Assembly (NCBI GenBank): GCA_002371155.1
Contig: DFGC01000004.1
Coordinates: 30,230 to 73,456 of the forward strand
DNA from: Alphaproteobacteria bacterium UBA3760
GTDB lineage: Bacteria > Pseudomonadota > Alphaproteobacteria > Rs-D84
Length of the DNA stretch: 43,227 nt
Direction of reading: 5' to 3'
The translations under genes and the position numbers were made by a program. Positions 7,181 to 16,653 of the stretch are shown piece by piece. The notes below the pieces were generated by a model that searched no databases, was not told the origin of the DNA, and saw only the letters and a list, made by a program, of their open reading frames with translations. The number at the start of each line of letters is the position of its first letter. The first letter of the stretch is position 1.

Positions 7181-8494
7181 TTATTGCAATTTCAACAATC
7201 GATATTTCGCACGAACATCCGCCGCGATGCCCGACAACGCGTTCAGGTAATCAGACGCGGTTGCGTTGGCGTTGCTGGCCAATGCAGAAAAACGCCGCCC
7301 GGCAATTGTAGTTTGGTCAAATTCAGGTCGTCCCAGGTAAGATATCATACGATTCAAATCACCCAAATATAAATCTGCGAAAACCGCGGTGGATTTTGAT
7401 GCGTCCCAATAATATGTTGGTGTGTTTGGGTCTGAAATTTTTGACGCAACCGTCAATCGTGGGGTTATAGACCCCGCATATCCAACCGTCACATGTAATG
7501 CGTTGACACTGCCATAGCGCATACGAACAGAACCATTTACGGTTAAAATCACCGGTTCGTTTTTCGGGTTGTCTATGCTGAGTCCAGGCAAAGTCAAATT
7601 TGTCACATATAAATCACCCGTTGTAAATGATGAAAATTTTCCTGTATCGGTCAAAGATAAACGCCCCGATATTTCCATATTTCTGGAATCAGATGTTAGT
7701 GCCCCAGACACAGTCGCACTTTTGGTTAAAAAGATATTATCAATCGTTGTGCGATTATCAAAAATTAAATTGCGTGTTGTTGTTTTTCCGATTGTTAAAA
7801 ATTCATCAAATGAACCGCTGACAAAATTTATATATTTAGATTCTAAAATATCATGTCCGCCCAAATTTAATGATGCACGCATTGTCGCATCGTCGGGATT
7901 ATTTGTTGGAACACGCCACAGGTATAGCGCATTATCACGATTGATTGATGTGGTACTGACAATACCGTTTGATGCATTTATTCCCAAATCAGACACCGAT
8001 GCACGCCATGTGCCGTTGGCACCGTATGCCTGGTTGCCTTGGACAAAACCGACATGTCCGGTGGATAAGTTTAATATTTGATGTGTGCGAAATGGTGTTA
8101 TTTTATCAGAATCATAAACGATGACACCTTGTAATGTTGATTGATTGTTAAAATCTTTGGATTTTATTATGCGTAATTGGTATTTAACATTTTCGTCATT
8201 TATAATCCCATCAGACAATCCATATTTTTCTAAATCAGATATTTCAACACGCGTGATATTGCGTCCATATGTCGTCAATAATTTTTCGCGATTGTCAATA
8301 ATGTATCGTTCCAACGCCGTTTGGATTTCGGTCATTTGTTTTGTGATTTCTATATTTTCACGCCGTTCAATCGCGTTGCGTTGATATTTGAATACAAATG
8401 GTATTATCAACATCGCCAATGCCACACTAAGCAATAATTCCACCAGCATACTGCCGCTTTGATTTTTTGATAAAGATATGTTATGTGTTTTCAT
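7181..8494 (-). CDS. PilV-like prepilin with beta-rich stalk, third of three
   Basis: A short leader ending QSG is followed by SMLVELLLSVALAMLIIPF: prepilin peptidase cleavage after Gly14 and Glu at mature position 5. A helical N-domain leads to RASLNLGGHDIL (about 209-220), a motif shared with the next upstream gene and typical of the junction between pilin domain and stalk in PilV/shufflon-type minor pilins. The remaining 220 residues are rich in Ser, Thr, Asn and Val and probably form a beta structure. The ATG directly abuts the TAA of the preceding prepilin gene and lacks a clear Shine-Dalgarno, so translation is probably coupled. Its likely role is a minor pilin or tip adhesin; the substrate is unknown. 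Confidence 0.75.
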   Translation of the reverse strand: MKTHNISLSKNQSGSMLVELLLSVALAMLIIPFVFKYQRNAIERRENIEITKQMTEIQTALERYIIDNREKLLTTYGRNITRVEISDLEKYGLSDGIINDENVKYQLRIIKSKDFNNQSTLQGVIVYDSDKITPFRTHQILNLSTGHVGFVQGNQAYGANGTWRASVSDLGINASNGIVSTTSINRDNALYLWRVPTNNPDDATMRASLNLGGHDILESKYINFVSGSFDEFLTIGKTTTRNLIFDNRTTIDNIFLTKSATVSGALTSDSRNMEISGRLSLTDTGKFSSFTTGDLYVTNLTLPGLSIDNPKNEPVILTVNGSVRMRYGSVNALHVTVGYAGSITPRLTVASKISDPNTPTYYWDASKSTAVFADLYLGDLNRMISYLGRPEFDQTTIAGRRFSALASNANATASDYLNALSGIAADVRAKYRLLKLQ

Positions 8495-9766
8495 TTAATT
8501 TTCTATACTTTTTTTTGTTTGCCAATCAGACGACATAATTGCCGAAAATTCTGATTTGTTTGGTGTCGCCGCTATTTGTGCACGCCCCAATTTTAACACA
8601 GAAAATTGTGGCATTTGATTTGATGGGAATGTCCAATTACCAATTTTTAATGGCGGAATTCGCGACATCAATAATTCCCCAGATATTGTTAAACCAAAAT
8701 CCCCATAAAATACAATATCACGCGCAGATACATATGGTGTATATAATGTATTTGTTGATAATACCGTGAATGCGTTTATTGTTCTGTTGCTGGTTGTTTT
8801 TAATTTGAACAAATTTCCGATTCGCACAGAATTTGTTATTTTTGCACTGTCGGTTATGATTGCGCCGGCATTACTGAAACTGTTTCCATTCAGGTTGTTT
8901 GCGGTTATGTTTCTGAATCCACTGATGTCGCCCAATGCGCGAACCGTGTCGATTGTGGCATCGTTGCCCTGCAAATTCGCGCCCGATGAAAAATATACAG
9001 AATCGACATCGACCTCGTCGCTTTTGATAAATGTTGCGTTTATATTTTTGCCCGACACAGAATCCGCATCCAATGTACCAACACTTAGTAAATCTTTGCC
9101 GCCCATATTCAAATCGCGCAACATCGCATTCAGATTGTCTTCATTATTATTCTTTTCTTGGTTTTCTGTGTTTTTATTTTTTGTATTTTTATTTGTTTCA
9201 ACAATCGCATCAGATGCCGCACGATGTAAAAAATTTGTTCGGTCCATTGTTGCAAAATTATGCGATATGCGATATATCAAATTCCCAGGCTTGAAATCAG
9301 GCGCCGATGCCGCCCAACCATGACCATACGCAATTCCATCATCACCAACAACCGCCGCCATGCCACCAATTTGACGCGCAATTTGATTCGCACGCACCGC
9401 AGAATTTGATATATCAAATGCCAAATACACATCGGTAATCGTTGTGCCACTGAATTTGCGTTTATCGATAAAACCACTGACTATGGCGGGTGATATTTTT
9501 TTTATGTCGGCATCGGACATTTTTATTTCCGCCTCGTCTGGCCAATCTTCTTGGTGCAGGCGTACAAAATTCAATACGGCATCTTGCATATCAACAATTT
9601 TTTGTGCCACAGAAATATTTTCAATATCACTGTATGTGCGTTCAATTTGTTTATACATAAACGGTGCCGCAACCGCAATAATGGATATCGCCAATATGAC
9701 CTCTATCATTGACGCGCCAATGGATTTGTTGTTAAAGATTTTCGATTTATATACAGCCACTGCCAC
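8495..9766 (-). CDS. PilV-like prepilin with beta-rich stalk, second of three
   Basis: The leader ends KSIG and mature ASMIEVILAISIIAVAAPF follows, with Glu5 present. A helical N-domain is followed by an Asn/Lys-rich linker (about 193-216), the motif RDLNMGGKDLLSVGTL (about 220-235) and a beta-rich stalk to residue 423. The frame opens with GTG at 9766 and overlaps the end of the upstream prepilin gene by 20 bases; a second GTG two codons on has the better-placed AGGTGG. The DLNMGG motif is the strongest link to PilV-type tip pilins of type IVb systems. Pilin biogenesis genes (ATPase, PilC, secretin) are not in the window. Confidence 0.75.
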   Translation of the reverse strand: MAVAVYKSKIFNNKSIGASMIEVILAISIIAVAAPFMYKQIERTYSDIENISVAQKIVDMQDAVLNFVRLHQEDWPDEAEIKMSDADIKKISPAIVSGFIDKRKFSGTTITDVYLAFDISNSAVRANQIARQIGGMAAVVGDDGIAYGHGWAASAPDFKPGNLIYRISHNFATMDRTNFLHRAASDAIVETNKNTKNKNTENQEKNNNEDNLNAMLRDLNMGGKDLLSVGTLDADSVSGKNINATFIKSDEVDVDSVYFSSGANLQGNDATIDTVRALGDISGFRNITANNLNGNSFSNAGAIITDSAKITNSVRIGNLFKLKTTSNRTINAFTVLSTNTLYTPYVSARDIVFYGDFGLTISGELLMSRIPPLKIGNWTFPSNQMPQFSVLKLGRAQIAATPNKSEFSAIMSSDWQTKKSIEN

Positions 9767-11102
9767 CTGCCATTAAACATTGTTTTGCATTTATTCGTTG
9801 TTCCAATCGCATCCAGAACAAATATTCACACAACACATGTTGCGCCAAAGATTTAGAATTATATGTTTCGCCCAATTGCGCAACAACACTTTGACATGTG
9901 ATTGTTTCATCACTGTCTTTTTTGGGATATTTCAGAATTGCAAATCCATCATTGGAAATACCCGACACCCAAACATCGGGCAATACGGTCGTACTGGCGG
10001 GACGAACATCGACAATAACCGCACCGGTGTCGCCCGCATCCAGGGCCTTGGATGTTTGGTCGCGCAATGTTATATGGGACGCAATTATTGAATCTGTTGA
10101 AATACCACTGGTGGTGTTATACGATATTACATTGTTATCGGTATAAACATCTTGGCCGCTGCTGACATTCAAATAAGACCCAACCTCTAAATTTTCAACA
10201 CCAAAAACGATATGTTCAGATTCCAGATTTCCGCGAACATCCCATGTTGTTGGCCCGGTAAACCCGGTGCGTCCCGCCGTCATATCAAATGAATATGCCG
10301 ATGCAGATTGCGATTCAAAATTTCCGGTTGAACCATATTGCGCAACCGTTCGCCCGAAAACATTTTTCGCCTTTAACGAACCACGCGTCAATGCCAATGC
10401 CGATGCCCCAGATTTTGATTGAAAAATACTTTTGTCGGAATTTAATATTTTTATTTTGTTTTTAGAATTGCGTTCTGATTCATTACCGGTAATATCCAAT
10501 GTGTCAAAACTTGCGGTATTTGCAACAATATTATGTCCGATTATTTTATTCACATTATCTATGGAAAAATCGGTCATATATAAATCTGTTAAAAATGCAG
10601 AATTCGTTATATCTGGTTCATTACGACGAACAACATCTTGGTATAATGTATTTAACGGCACACCAACCATTAAACCCGTCGTTGTGCGTTCGGCATAAAA
10701 TCCAATACGACGAACCATTTCGGCAATCTGAATCCCGGTTAAATCACCACCATCAACCATCAACGCGCCACTGACCCCGGTTTCATCTTTATCCACAACC
10801 AGGTAAATATCTTGACCAAATGATGTACGCGGAATATATCCCAGTGGCAATCCGTATGGTTCCAAAACATCGGCAAAATCATTACCGCGAATCGTTGTTT
10901 TACCGTATGACAATGTATCAACATTTTCACGAATAAATATTCGCGCCGCGGTTTGGGCGGTGTCGATATGATGCACCGCAGAATACATTTTCGCGTCTGT
11001 ATCATTTACAATTAAACGCCGTGTTAAAACGGGTATAAAAATAAACAGCAACGAAATTGCCAATAACGCCTGTAATAAAAAATTACCATGTTCGGTGCGC
11101 AA
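9747..11102 (-). CDS. PilV-like prepilin without Glu5, first of three
   Basis: A six-residue leader MRTEHG precedes NFLLQALLAISLLFIFIPVL. The mature fifth residue is Gln instead of the usual Glu, as in pilins that initiate or cap a pilus (GspK-type). The N-domain ends near residue 190 at TDLYMTDFSID, aligning with the DLNMGG motif of the two downstream paralogues, and a Ser/Thr-rich beta region follows. Three or four cysteines near the C-terminus could make a disulfide. The start codon is TTG, with a weak GAGAGAGA stretch upstream; no ATG lies between it and the prepilin site. It heads an operon running to rluD. Confidence 0.75.
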   Translation of the reverse strand: MRTEHGNFLLQALLAISLLFIFIPVLTRRLIVNDTDAKMYSAVHHIDTAQTAARIFIRENVDTLSYGKTTIRGNDFADVLEPYGLPLGYIPRTSFGQDIYLVVDKDETGVSGALMVDGGDLTGIQIAEMVRRIGFYAERTTTGLMVGVPLNTLYQDVVRRNEPDITNSAFLTDLYMTDFSIDNVNKIIGHNIVANTASFDTLDITGNESERNSKNKIKILNSDKSIFQSKSGASALALTRGSLKAKNVFGRTVAQYGSTGNFESQSASAYSFDMTAGRTGFTGPTTWDVRGNLESEHIVFGVENLEVGSYLNVSSGQDVYTDNNVISYNTTSGISTDSIIASHITLRDQTSKALDAGDTGAVIVDVRPASTTVLPDVWVSGISNDGFAILKYPKKDSDETITCQSVVAQLGETYNSKSLAQHVLCEYLFWMRLEQRINAKQCLMAGGSGCI

Positions 11103-11268
11103 AAAAATCTCTCTCTTTTTTATTTTTATATTTATAGGTTAGCAACAGAAAAAATATATTGCAATCAGTTTTAAGATGTTTTATATTATATTTGTTGTTG
11201 GTTGATTTTTATCATAATTTAATTATTCAACCATATATCCCAAGGAAAAAAATTATAAAAGAAAAAAC

Positions 11269-11607
11269 ATGCAAAATAAAAAAAATCAGTCTTCTGTGGG
11301 GTTGATGATTCAACGGTGTCATAAATGGCGTTTGCGTCGCAAACAACTGATTGACCAGGCGCGTTCTGTGTCGGACGAAATTGAACGCGAACGGTTATTA
11401 CAGGCCGCCGAACATTGTGTTCGTATGACAAACGCAGAACAAGAAAAGATCGATTCAATTCGTGATTCCAAAGAAAAATCTGCCGCCATGGCCGAGGCCG
11501 AGGCTGAAATCCGCGATGAAGAAAAAAATACGGATAATGCGGACGCGACAAAATCTGAAAATGACGAAGAAATCGGCTTTCCGGATTTCATCACAAATCT
11601 GAATTAA
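11269..11607 (+). CDS. DUF4167-like small protein
   Basis: The protein has 112 residues with a basic N-terminus, then a helical stretch ERERLLQAAEHCVRMTNAEQEK (about 38-59; shown for its AEH...R..NA pattern) resembling the core of DUF4167 proteins, which are widespread in alphaproteobacteria. The C-terminal half is acidic and probably disordered. The arginine-rich region usual in DUF4167 is short, so the assignment is moderate. The Shine-Dalgarno is poor: the nearest AAGGA is more than 20 bases from the ATG. It lies 70 bases before dnaX and diverges from the prepilin operon. Confidence 0.6.
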   Translation: MQNKKNQSSVGLMIQRCHKWRLRRKQLIDQARSVSDEIERERLLQAAEHCVRMTNAEQEKIDSIRDSKEKSAAMAEAEAEIRDEEKNTDNADATKSENDEEIGFPDFITNLN

Positions 11608-11625
11608 ACTATTTTACTTTATTTG

Positions 11626-11653
11626 TTGAAATTTTACTTTTGTTTGGTATGCT
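11626..11653 (+). promoter_or_regulatory. Promoter of dnaX
   Basis: TTGAAA (11626-11631) and TATGCT (11648-11653) are 16 bases apart, about 25 bases before the dnaX start. The 14 bases TTTGTTGAAATTTT around the -35 recur exactly in front of cysS. Confidence 0.55.
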
Positions 11654-11677
11654 TTTGCCATAAGGAAAGTGTTTACA

Positions 11678-13213
11678 ATGGATAATAACTATACTGTATT
11701 GGCGCGCAAGTATCGCAGTCAAGATTTCAAATCACTGATTGGCCAAGATGTCTTGGTCAAAACATTGACAACCGCAATAAATACGGGGCGTATCGCACAC
11801 GCGTATATTTTCACAGGAATCCGCGGAACTGGGAAAACCAGTACCGCACGTATTTTGGCCAAGGCATTAAATTGCCTGGCATCGGATGGACCGACCGCAA
11901 CGCCATGTGGGGTATGTGAAAATTGTCGTGCGATTGCGGCGGGACAACATATCGATGTTATGGAAATCGACGCGGCATCGCATACGGGCGTGGATAACAT
12001 TCGTGATATTTTGGATGCGGCACAATACCGCCCAACAAATGGCCGATACAAGGTTTATATCATCGACGAAGTTCATATGTTATCAACGGCGGCGTTTAAT
12101 GCGTTGCTGAAAACATTAGAAGAACCACCCGCACATGTTATCTTTATTTTGGCAACAACCGAAATACGCAAAGTTCCGGTGACAATATTATCGCGGTGCC
12201 AACGATTCGATTTGGTGCGTGTGCCGGTTGATACATTGAAAAAACATTTTAATTGGATTGCGGCAAATGAAAAAATCGAATTGACCGATGCTGCAAATGA
12301 ATTATTGGCACGCGCGGCGGACGGGTCGGTGCGCGATGGGTTGTCTTTGCTGGACCAGGCAATCGCGCAAACCGGTGGTCATGTTGACGAGGCCGCGGTT
12401 ATGGATATGTTAAAACGCGCAGACAGAAATGTTGTTGTCGATTTTATGGATACTATTTTATCGGGCGATACCGCGCGCGCGTTGGAAATGTCCGACACTA
12501 TTTATACAAATGGCGCAGATTTGGTTATGTTGTTGAATGACATGATGGAATGGACACATTGGGCAACGCGTATGCATCCGGCAATAAACGCGGGCGATGG
12601 CGCAAATTCACCATATACCGCCGACCAACGCGAAAAAACACGCAAAATAAATTCACGCGTGTCGTTGAATACTCTGTCCCGCATTTGGCAGGTTATGGTT
12701 GCCGCGGTCAGCGAAATGCAAATGTCTGGGAATCAAAAACAATGTTTTGATATGTTGATTGTGCGTATGATGCATATTGCAGACATGCCGTCGGTTCAGG
12801 AAATATTAAAATCAAATCCGAAACCCGCGCCACAAACCGTCGCGCCTGCACCACAAACCGCCGCACAGAATACGGAAAACAAAATCGAATCTGCCCAGGA
12901 TTTGGGACACGCAATGCAGAAAGATAAACAAATTTTACTTTACACTTATTTTTCTGAAAATGTCGAGGTTTGCGAAATTTCGGACGGACGGTTAAATTAT
13001 TTTGACCGCAAAGGCGATAAAGATTTTGCACACAAATTATCGACATGGTTGGAAAAATATACTGGGAAACCATGGACATTGGTTCATTCGGCGCAATCGT
13101 GCCATGTGCCAACGGCAATCGAACATCAACAACAGGAATTGGCATCTGACCCAATGATGGCCCAGGCCATGGGTTTGTTCGAGGGTGCCGAAATTGTCGA
13201 GGTTTCTAAATAA
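11678..13213 (+). CDS. dnaX: DNA polymerase III subunit gamma/tau
   Basis: This is the clamp-loader ATPase of the replicase. Residues 47-55 (GIRGTGKTS) form Walker A, Cys66, Cys77, Cys80 and Cys83 the zinc module, DEVH (130-133) Walker B and SRC (172-174) sensor 1. The ATPase and collar regions fill about 1-365; the tau extension is short (511 residues in all; E. coli tau has 643) and rich in Pro and Ala near 385-405. ATG 11678 is preferred, with AAGGA 11 bases upstream; GTG 11669 is too close to that site. ybaB and recR, often downstream of dnaX, are not here: a prepilin gene follows after 33 bases. Confidence 0.95.
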   Translation: MDNNYTVLARKYRSQDFKSLIGQDVLVKTLTTAINTGRIAHAYIFTGIRGTGKTSTARILAKALNCLASDGPTATPCGVCENCRAIAAGQHIDVMEIDAASHTGVDNIRDILDAAQYRPTNGRYKVYIIDEVHMLSTAAFNALLKTLEEPPAHVIFILATTEIRKVPVTILSRCQRFDLVRVPVDTLKKHFNWIAANEKIELTDAANELLARAADGSVRDGLSLLDQAIAQTGGHVDEAAVMDMLKRADRNVVVDFMDTILSGDTARALEMSDTIYTNGADLVMLLNDMMEWTHWATRMHPAINAGDGANSPYTADQREKTRKINSRVSLNTLSRIWQVMVAAVSEMQMSGNQKQCFDMLIVRMMHIADMPSVQEILKSNPKPAPQTVAPAPQTAAQNTENKIESAQDLGHAMQKDKQILLYTYFSENVEVCEISDGRLNYFDRKGDKDFAHKLSTWLEKYTGKPWTLVHSAQSCHVPTAIEHQQQELASDPMMAQAMGLFEGAEIVEVSK

Positions 13214-13246
13214 AAATAAGTTTAATTGAAAGAAAGGAAGTGTTTT

Positions 13247-13705
13247 ATGAAATCTGAATCCGGACGGTCTTTGATTGAAATGTTGGGTGTGTTGGCAATT
13301 GGTGCGGTTATGACGGTTGGCGCGTATAAAACATATGGCGCAATCCGAACCAGTCAATTACGCAATTTGGCAATGTCAACAATGGAACAAATCGCGCAAA
13401 ACACAAAAATATTATTGGAAACCCGCGGTGATTATACCGGTGTATCAATCGATTATTTAATCAAGGCGGGCGCGATAACATCGGCGGACGCGCCATTTGG
13501 TGGTGATGATTGGTCAATAACGGCGGGAATAGATGGGAAAAATTTTTCTATAAATTTAACAGATTTAACCAACAGTGATTGTATTTATTTCGCGACAAAG
13601 AAAGTCAGTTGGGCAAAATCTGTGGCGGTGAATAAAATCGAAAATGGTGGCGCGGAAAGTTGTATTTCGTCACCCAAAAATTTAATATCTTTTATTGTTG
13701 AATAA
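13247..13705 (+). CDS. Type IV prepilin-like protein
   Basis: The leader MKSESG is followed by RSLIEMLGVLAIGAVMTVGA, giving a prepilin peptidase site after Gly6 and Glu at mature position 5. The 146-residue mature protein ends with two cysteines (in NSDCIYFA and AESCISS) suited to the C-terminal disulfide loop of pilins. The ATG at 13247 has GGAAG upstream; earlier in-frame codons lack one. It is a short pilin without a stalk, a candidate major subunit. It lies downstream of dnaX and its stop codon abuts the ATG of an OmpA-type lipoprotein gene. Confidence 0.8.
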   Translation: MKSESGRSLIEMLGVLAIGAVMTVGAYKTYGAIRTSQLRNLAMSTMEQIAQNTKILLETRGDYTGVSIDYLIKAGAITSADAPFGGDDWSITAGIDGKNFSINLTDLTNSDCIYFATKKVSWAKSVAVNKIENGGAESCISSPKNLISFIVE

Positions 13706-14377
13706 ATGAAATTGAAAATTATATTTTTATCGCTGTTATTATGCGGGTGCATGGGTTATTCCAGTCCCCATCACGACATGTGGCCGTATTATTTGGACGG
13801 TGCCAGTTTTATGGACATGACCGAAACCGCCAAGGTTGCCAAACGCCCAATTTATTTGGGTGCGGGCGGTAAACTGGTGACGGCGGGGGCGGACAAATCC
13901 CCACGCACAGAATATGGGGACAAAGTTGCAATCGACAACGCAACAAGTGTCGCATACATGGCGCGGTTAGAGAATGATTTATACGATTCTTTGCGGACGG
14001 CGGGCGTGTCGGTGGAACGCGCCGGAACAGATGTTGTTGTGATTTTGGTGCGGGGCGCGTTGATGCGTGGGGACGCCGCCGATATTTCTGATAATGGTGC
14101 AAAAATATTGCGAACGATTGCGCGAATTTTACGCAAGTATAATTCGACATATTTGGAAATTGCGGGATATACTGATTCTATGCGGGATACATTGGCGGCG
14201 CAACGCATGTCATTGGATATGGCACAGCGCGTTGGTGTGTTTTTATCGCGCAAAGAAATCAAACCAGTGCGGATGTTTATTGTTGGTCGCGGTTCGGCGC
14301 GCCCGATTGCCGCCCAGGACAGCATTGGGCGCCTGACCAATCGGCGTGTTGAAATTCGCATCGCGCCGGCACGATAA
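13706..14377 (+). CDS. OmpA-domain lipoprotein
   Basis: A lipoprotein signal (LLLCGC, lipidated Cys15) anchors a 223-residue protein. The C-terminal half (about 115-221) is an OmpA/Pal-type peptidoglycan-binding domain, seen in IAGYTDSMRD...AQRMSLDMAQRV and the closing GRLTNRRVEIRI. The N-terminal half is not recognised. It would tie the outer membrane to the cell wall. The ATG follows the prepilin stop without a gap (TAAATG), so translation is probably coupled and the lipoprotein may act with that pilin. Confidence 0.85.
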   Translation: MKLKIIFLSLLLCGCMGYSSPHHDMWPYYLDGASFMDMTETAKVAKRPIYLGAGGKLVTAGADKSPRTEYGDKVAIDNATSVAYMARLENDLYDSLRTAGVSVERAGTDVVVILVRGALMRGDAADISDNGAKILRTIARILRKYNSTYLEIAGYTDSMRDTLAAQRMSLDMAQRVGVFLSRKEIKPVRMFIVGRGSARPIAAQDSIGRLTNRRVEIRIAPAR

Positions 14378-14483
14378 TAAAATCATAAAAACATGCAATG
14401 AAATAAGTTGTTAAATAATAAAAAGATAGTCAAGAAAACATTCATAATAATAATTATTACTTTTATTTTTTATTTTTTGTTGC

Positions 14484-14489
14484 TATACT
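14484..14489 (+). promoter_or_regulatory. Extended -10 promoter of the OmpH-like gene
   Basis: TGCTATACT (14481-14489) carries the TGn extension and a good -10 hexamer about 35 bases before the ATG. The -35 region is only T-rich. Confidence 0.5.
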
Positions 14490-14522
14490 GACCACAGTTA
14501 AATCAACCAAAGGAAGGATAAA

Positions 14523-15176
14523 ATGGTAAAAACAAACAATATCATTATTAAAAACTATAAAAAAACTGGCATTATCGCGGCGATTGTCGTAATCGTTGCG
14601 GCGTTGGGAATTTGGGCGATTGCGTCCCGCACGCACGAGGTTAGTGTCAACGACGCCATTGCCGAGGTTTCAACCGATGCCGCCACGGGTGCCGATATGC
14701 GTATCGCGGTTATTCGTATGGATGCGGTGCAGGCCGACGCAGATGCATTGAAAAATTTACGCAGCCAACGCGAATCTTATGAAAAAAAATTGCGTGATGA
14801 ATTGACATCTGAACAAAAGGCATTGGAAAAAGAAAAACAAGAGATTGAAAAATCCCAAGATGTTTTGTCGCCGGATGCATTGCAACGCCGTATTGCCGAT
14901 TATCAAAGACGCGTTGCTAATTTACAACGCAGTTTGACCGAACGCGCACAGAGCATCGAAGAATCATATCAACGCGCGTTGGCAGAATTGCAAGAAAAAC
15001 ATCTGGACCCAATTATCGAAGGTATCATTGCCAAGAAAAATTTGTCTTTGGTGATTGATGGTCGTTTTTCACGCACCGGCGCAAATGTTGAAAATCTGGA
15101 TATCACAGATGATGTTGTGAAATCTTTGAATAAAAAAGTGTCATCTGTTAAAATGTCCACACCCAAAGGTTTCTAA
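14523..15176 (+). CDS. OmpH/Skp-family periplasmic protein, membrane anchored
   Basis: An N-terminal membrane helix (about 15-33) is followed by an OmpH-type domain: a beta strand RIAVIRMDAVQ, a long charged coiled coil (about 78-165) and a closing NLSLVIDGRF...DITDDVVKSLNKK. Skp is the periplasmic chaperone of outer-membrane proteins. Here the signal seems to be an uncleaved anchor, unlike soluble Skp, since no clear signal-peptidase site follows. AAGGAAGG precedes the ATG. bamA and lpxD, often neighbours, are absent. A bidirectional terminator follows. Confidence 0.8.
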   Translation: MVKTNNIIIKNYKKTGIIAAIVVIVAALGIWAIASRTHEVSVNDAIAEVSTDAATGADMRIAVIRMDAVQADADALKNLRSQRESYEKKLRDELTSEQKALEKEKQEIEKSQDVLSPDALQRRIADYQRRVANLQRSLTERAQSIEESYQRALAELQEKHLDPIIEGIIAKKNLSLVIDGRFSRTGANVENLDITDDVVKSLNKKVSSVKMSTPKGF

Positions 15177-15215
15177 ATCAAGGGTTTCTAAATCATTGTG
15201 ATTGGTATGTTATAA

Positions 15216-15246
15216 AAACACCGCCCAATCGGGCGGTTGTTTTTTA
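15216..15246. terminator. Bidirectional terminator, OmpH-like gene and accC
   Basis: ACCGCCC-AATC-GGGCGGT is flanked by A and T runs and lies between the converging stops at 15176 and 15254. Confidence 0.8.
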
Positions 15247-15253
15247 TATTTTC

Positions 15254-16651
15254 TTATTCTTCTTCGGATTTTTCGGTTTCCGGAACAATTTCATCGTCCG
15301 GATTTGGGGTGGACGACAGATAATGTTCTAACCAATGATTATCAAAATTCAACTGACGAAAATCACGATTGTTTAATAATTTTTTATGTAATGGAATTGT
15401 GGTTTTTACCCCCTCTATCACAAATTCGTCCAGCGCACGCGTTGCGCGCATAATGCATGTTGCACGCGATGTGTTATGCACAATCAATTTCGCAATCATT
15501 GAATCGTATGTTGGCGGAATTGTATATCCGGTATAGACCGCCGAATCCACACGCACCCCCAATCCACCCGACGGCGCGTACAATGTTATTGTCCCCGGGT
15601 TTGGAATAAAGTTTTCAGGATCTTCGGCATTTATACGAAATTCAATTGCATGGCCGTGCGGCACAATGTTCGATTGGTTGTATCCCAACCGTTCACCCGC
15701 CGCGATACGAATTTGTTCGCGAACCAAATCAATACCATACACCATTTCGGTGACAGGATGTTCGACTTGGAGCCGGGTATTGGTTTCCAAGAAATAAAAT
15801 TTTCCATCTTCATACATAAATTCAAATGTGCCGGTACTGAAATACCCCATTTTTTTGGCGGCGGTTTTGCAAATTTCAATCATATCGTCGCGCTGTTTCT
15901 GGGTCAATATCGCCGCGGGGCATTCTTCGATAACCTTTTGATTTTTGCGTTGCAACGAACAATCGCGTTCGCCCAACACAACAACATTTCCATGTTTATC
16001 ACCCAAAATTTGGAATTCAATATGGCGCGGGTGCAACAATAATTTTTCCATATATAATGTTTCATCGCCAAAACTGGATTTTGCCTCGGCACGGGTTGTG
16101 GCAAAGGCCTCGGCCAAATCTTCGGGTTTTTCAACCGCACGAATACCACGACCACCGCCACCGGATGCGGCCTTTAATATAACCGGATAACCGATTTGTT
16201 CCGCGCATTGTTTGGCGTCGTCCAAACTGTTTATCGCACCATCAGACCCAGGCACAACCGGCAACCCGCACGCAATCGCGGTTTTTTTCGCGTTGACCTT
16301 GTCCCCCATGCGCACAATCATATCCGGGGATGGGCCAATCCAAATCATACCATGCGATTCAACCTTGCGCGCAAAGCCCGCGTTTTCAGACAAAAATCCA
16401 TATCCAGGGTGAATCGCGTCCGCGTTTGTCAATAGTGCCGCCGTCAAAATCGCCGATTCATTCAAATACGAATCGCGCGACGGTGCCGGCCCAATACACA
16501 CAGATTCGTCCGCCAGTTGCGTGTGCATGGCATTTCGGTCCGCGGTTGAATAAACCGCCACCGTTCGAATTCCCATATCGCGACACGCACGAATTATACG
16601 CAGTGCAATTTCACCGCGATTTGCAATTAAAACTTTTTTTATCTGAGACAT
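15254..16651 (-). CDS. accC: Acetyl-CoA carboxylase biotin carboxylase subunit
   Basis: This is the ATP-grasp enzyme that carboxylates the biotin of AccB, the first step of fatty-acid synthesis. It opens KKVLIANRGEIALRIIRA; the glycine-rich ATP loop KAASGGGGRGIR and the EHPVTEMVYGIDLV block are intact, as is the late HGHAIEFRINAEDP. At 465 residues it is slightly longer than the usual 450 because of an acidic tail ending ETEKSEEE. It follows accB by two bases, so the pair is co-translated. Confidence 0.97.
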   Translation of the reverse strand: MSQIKKVLIANRGEIALRIIRACRDMGIRTVAVYSTADRNAMHTQLADESVCIGPAPSRDSYLNESAILTAALLTNADAIHPGYGFLSENAGFARKVESHGMIWIGPSPDMIVRMGDKVNAKKTAIACGLPVVPGSDGAINSLDDAKQCAEQIGYPVILKAASGGGGRGIRAVEKPEDLAEAFATTRAEAKSSFGDETLYMEKLLLHPRHIEFQILGDKHGNVVVLGERDCSLQRKNQKVIEECPAAILTQKQRDDMIEICKTAAKKMGYFSTGTFEFMYEDGKFYFLETNTRLQVEHPVTEMVYGIDLVREQIRIAAGERLGYNQSNIVPHGHAIEFRINAEDPENFIPNPGTITLYAPSGGLGVRVDSAVYTGYTIPPTYDSMIAKLIVHNTSRATCIMRATRALDEFVIEGVKTTIPLHKKLLNNRDFRQLNFDNHWLEHYLSSTPNPDDEIVPETEKSEEE

Positions 16652-16653
16652 TT

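Noticed and set aside
9747..9766. Possible frameshift splitting one pilin gene in two
   Set aside because: Each part has its own prepilin leader, N-helix and stalk, so they are overlapping separate genes.
11103..11268. A small RNA between the divergent pilin and DUF4167-like genes
   Set aside because: The gap is AT-rich and promoter-like, but there is no stable hairpin followed by a T run.
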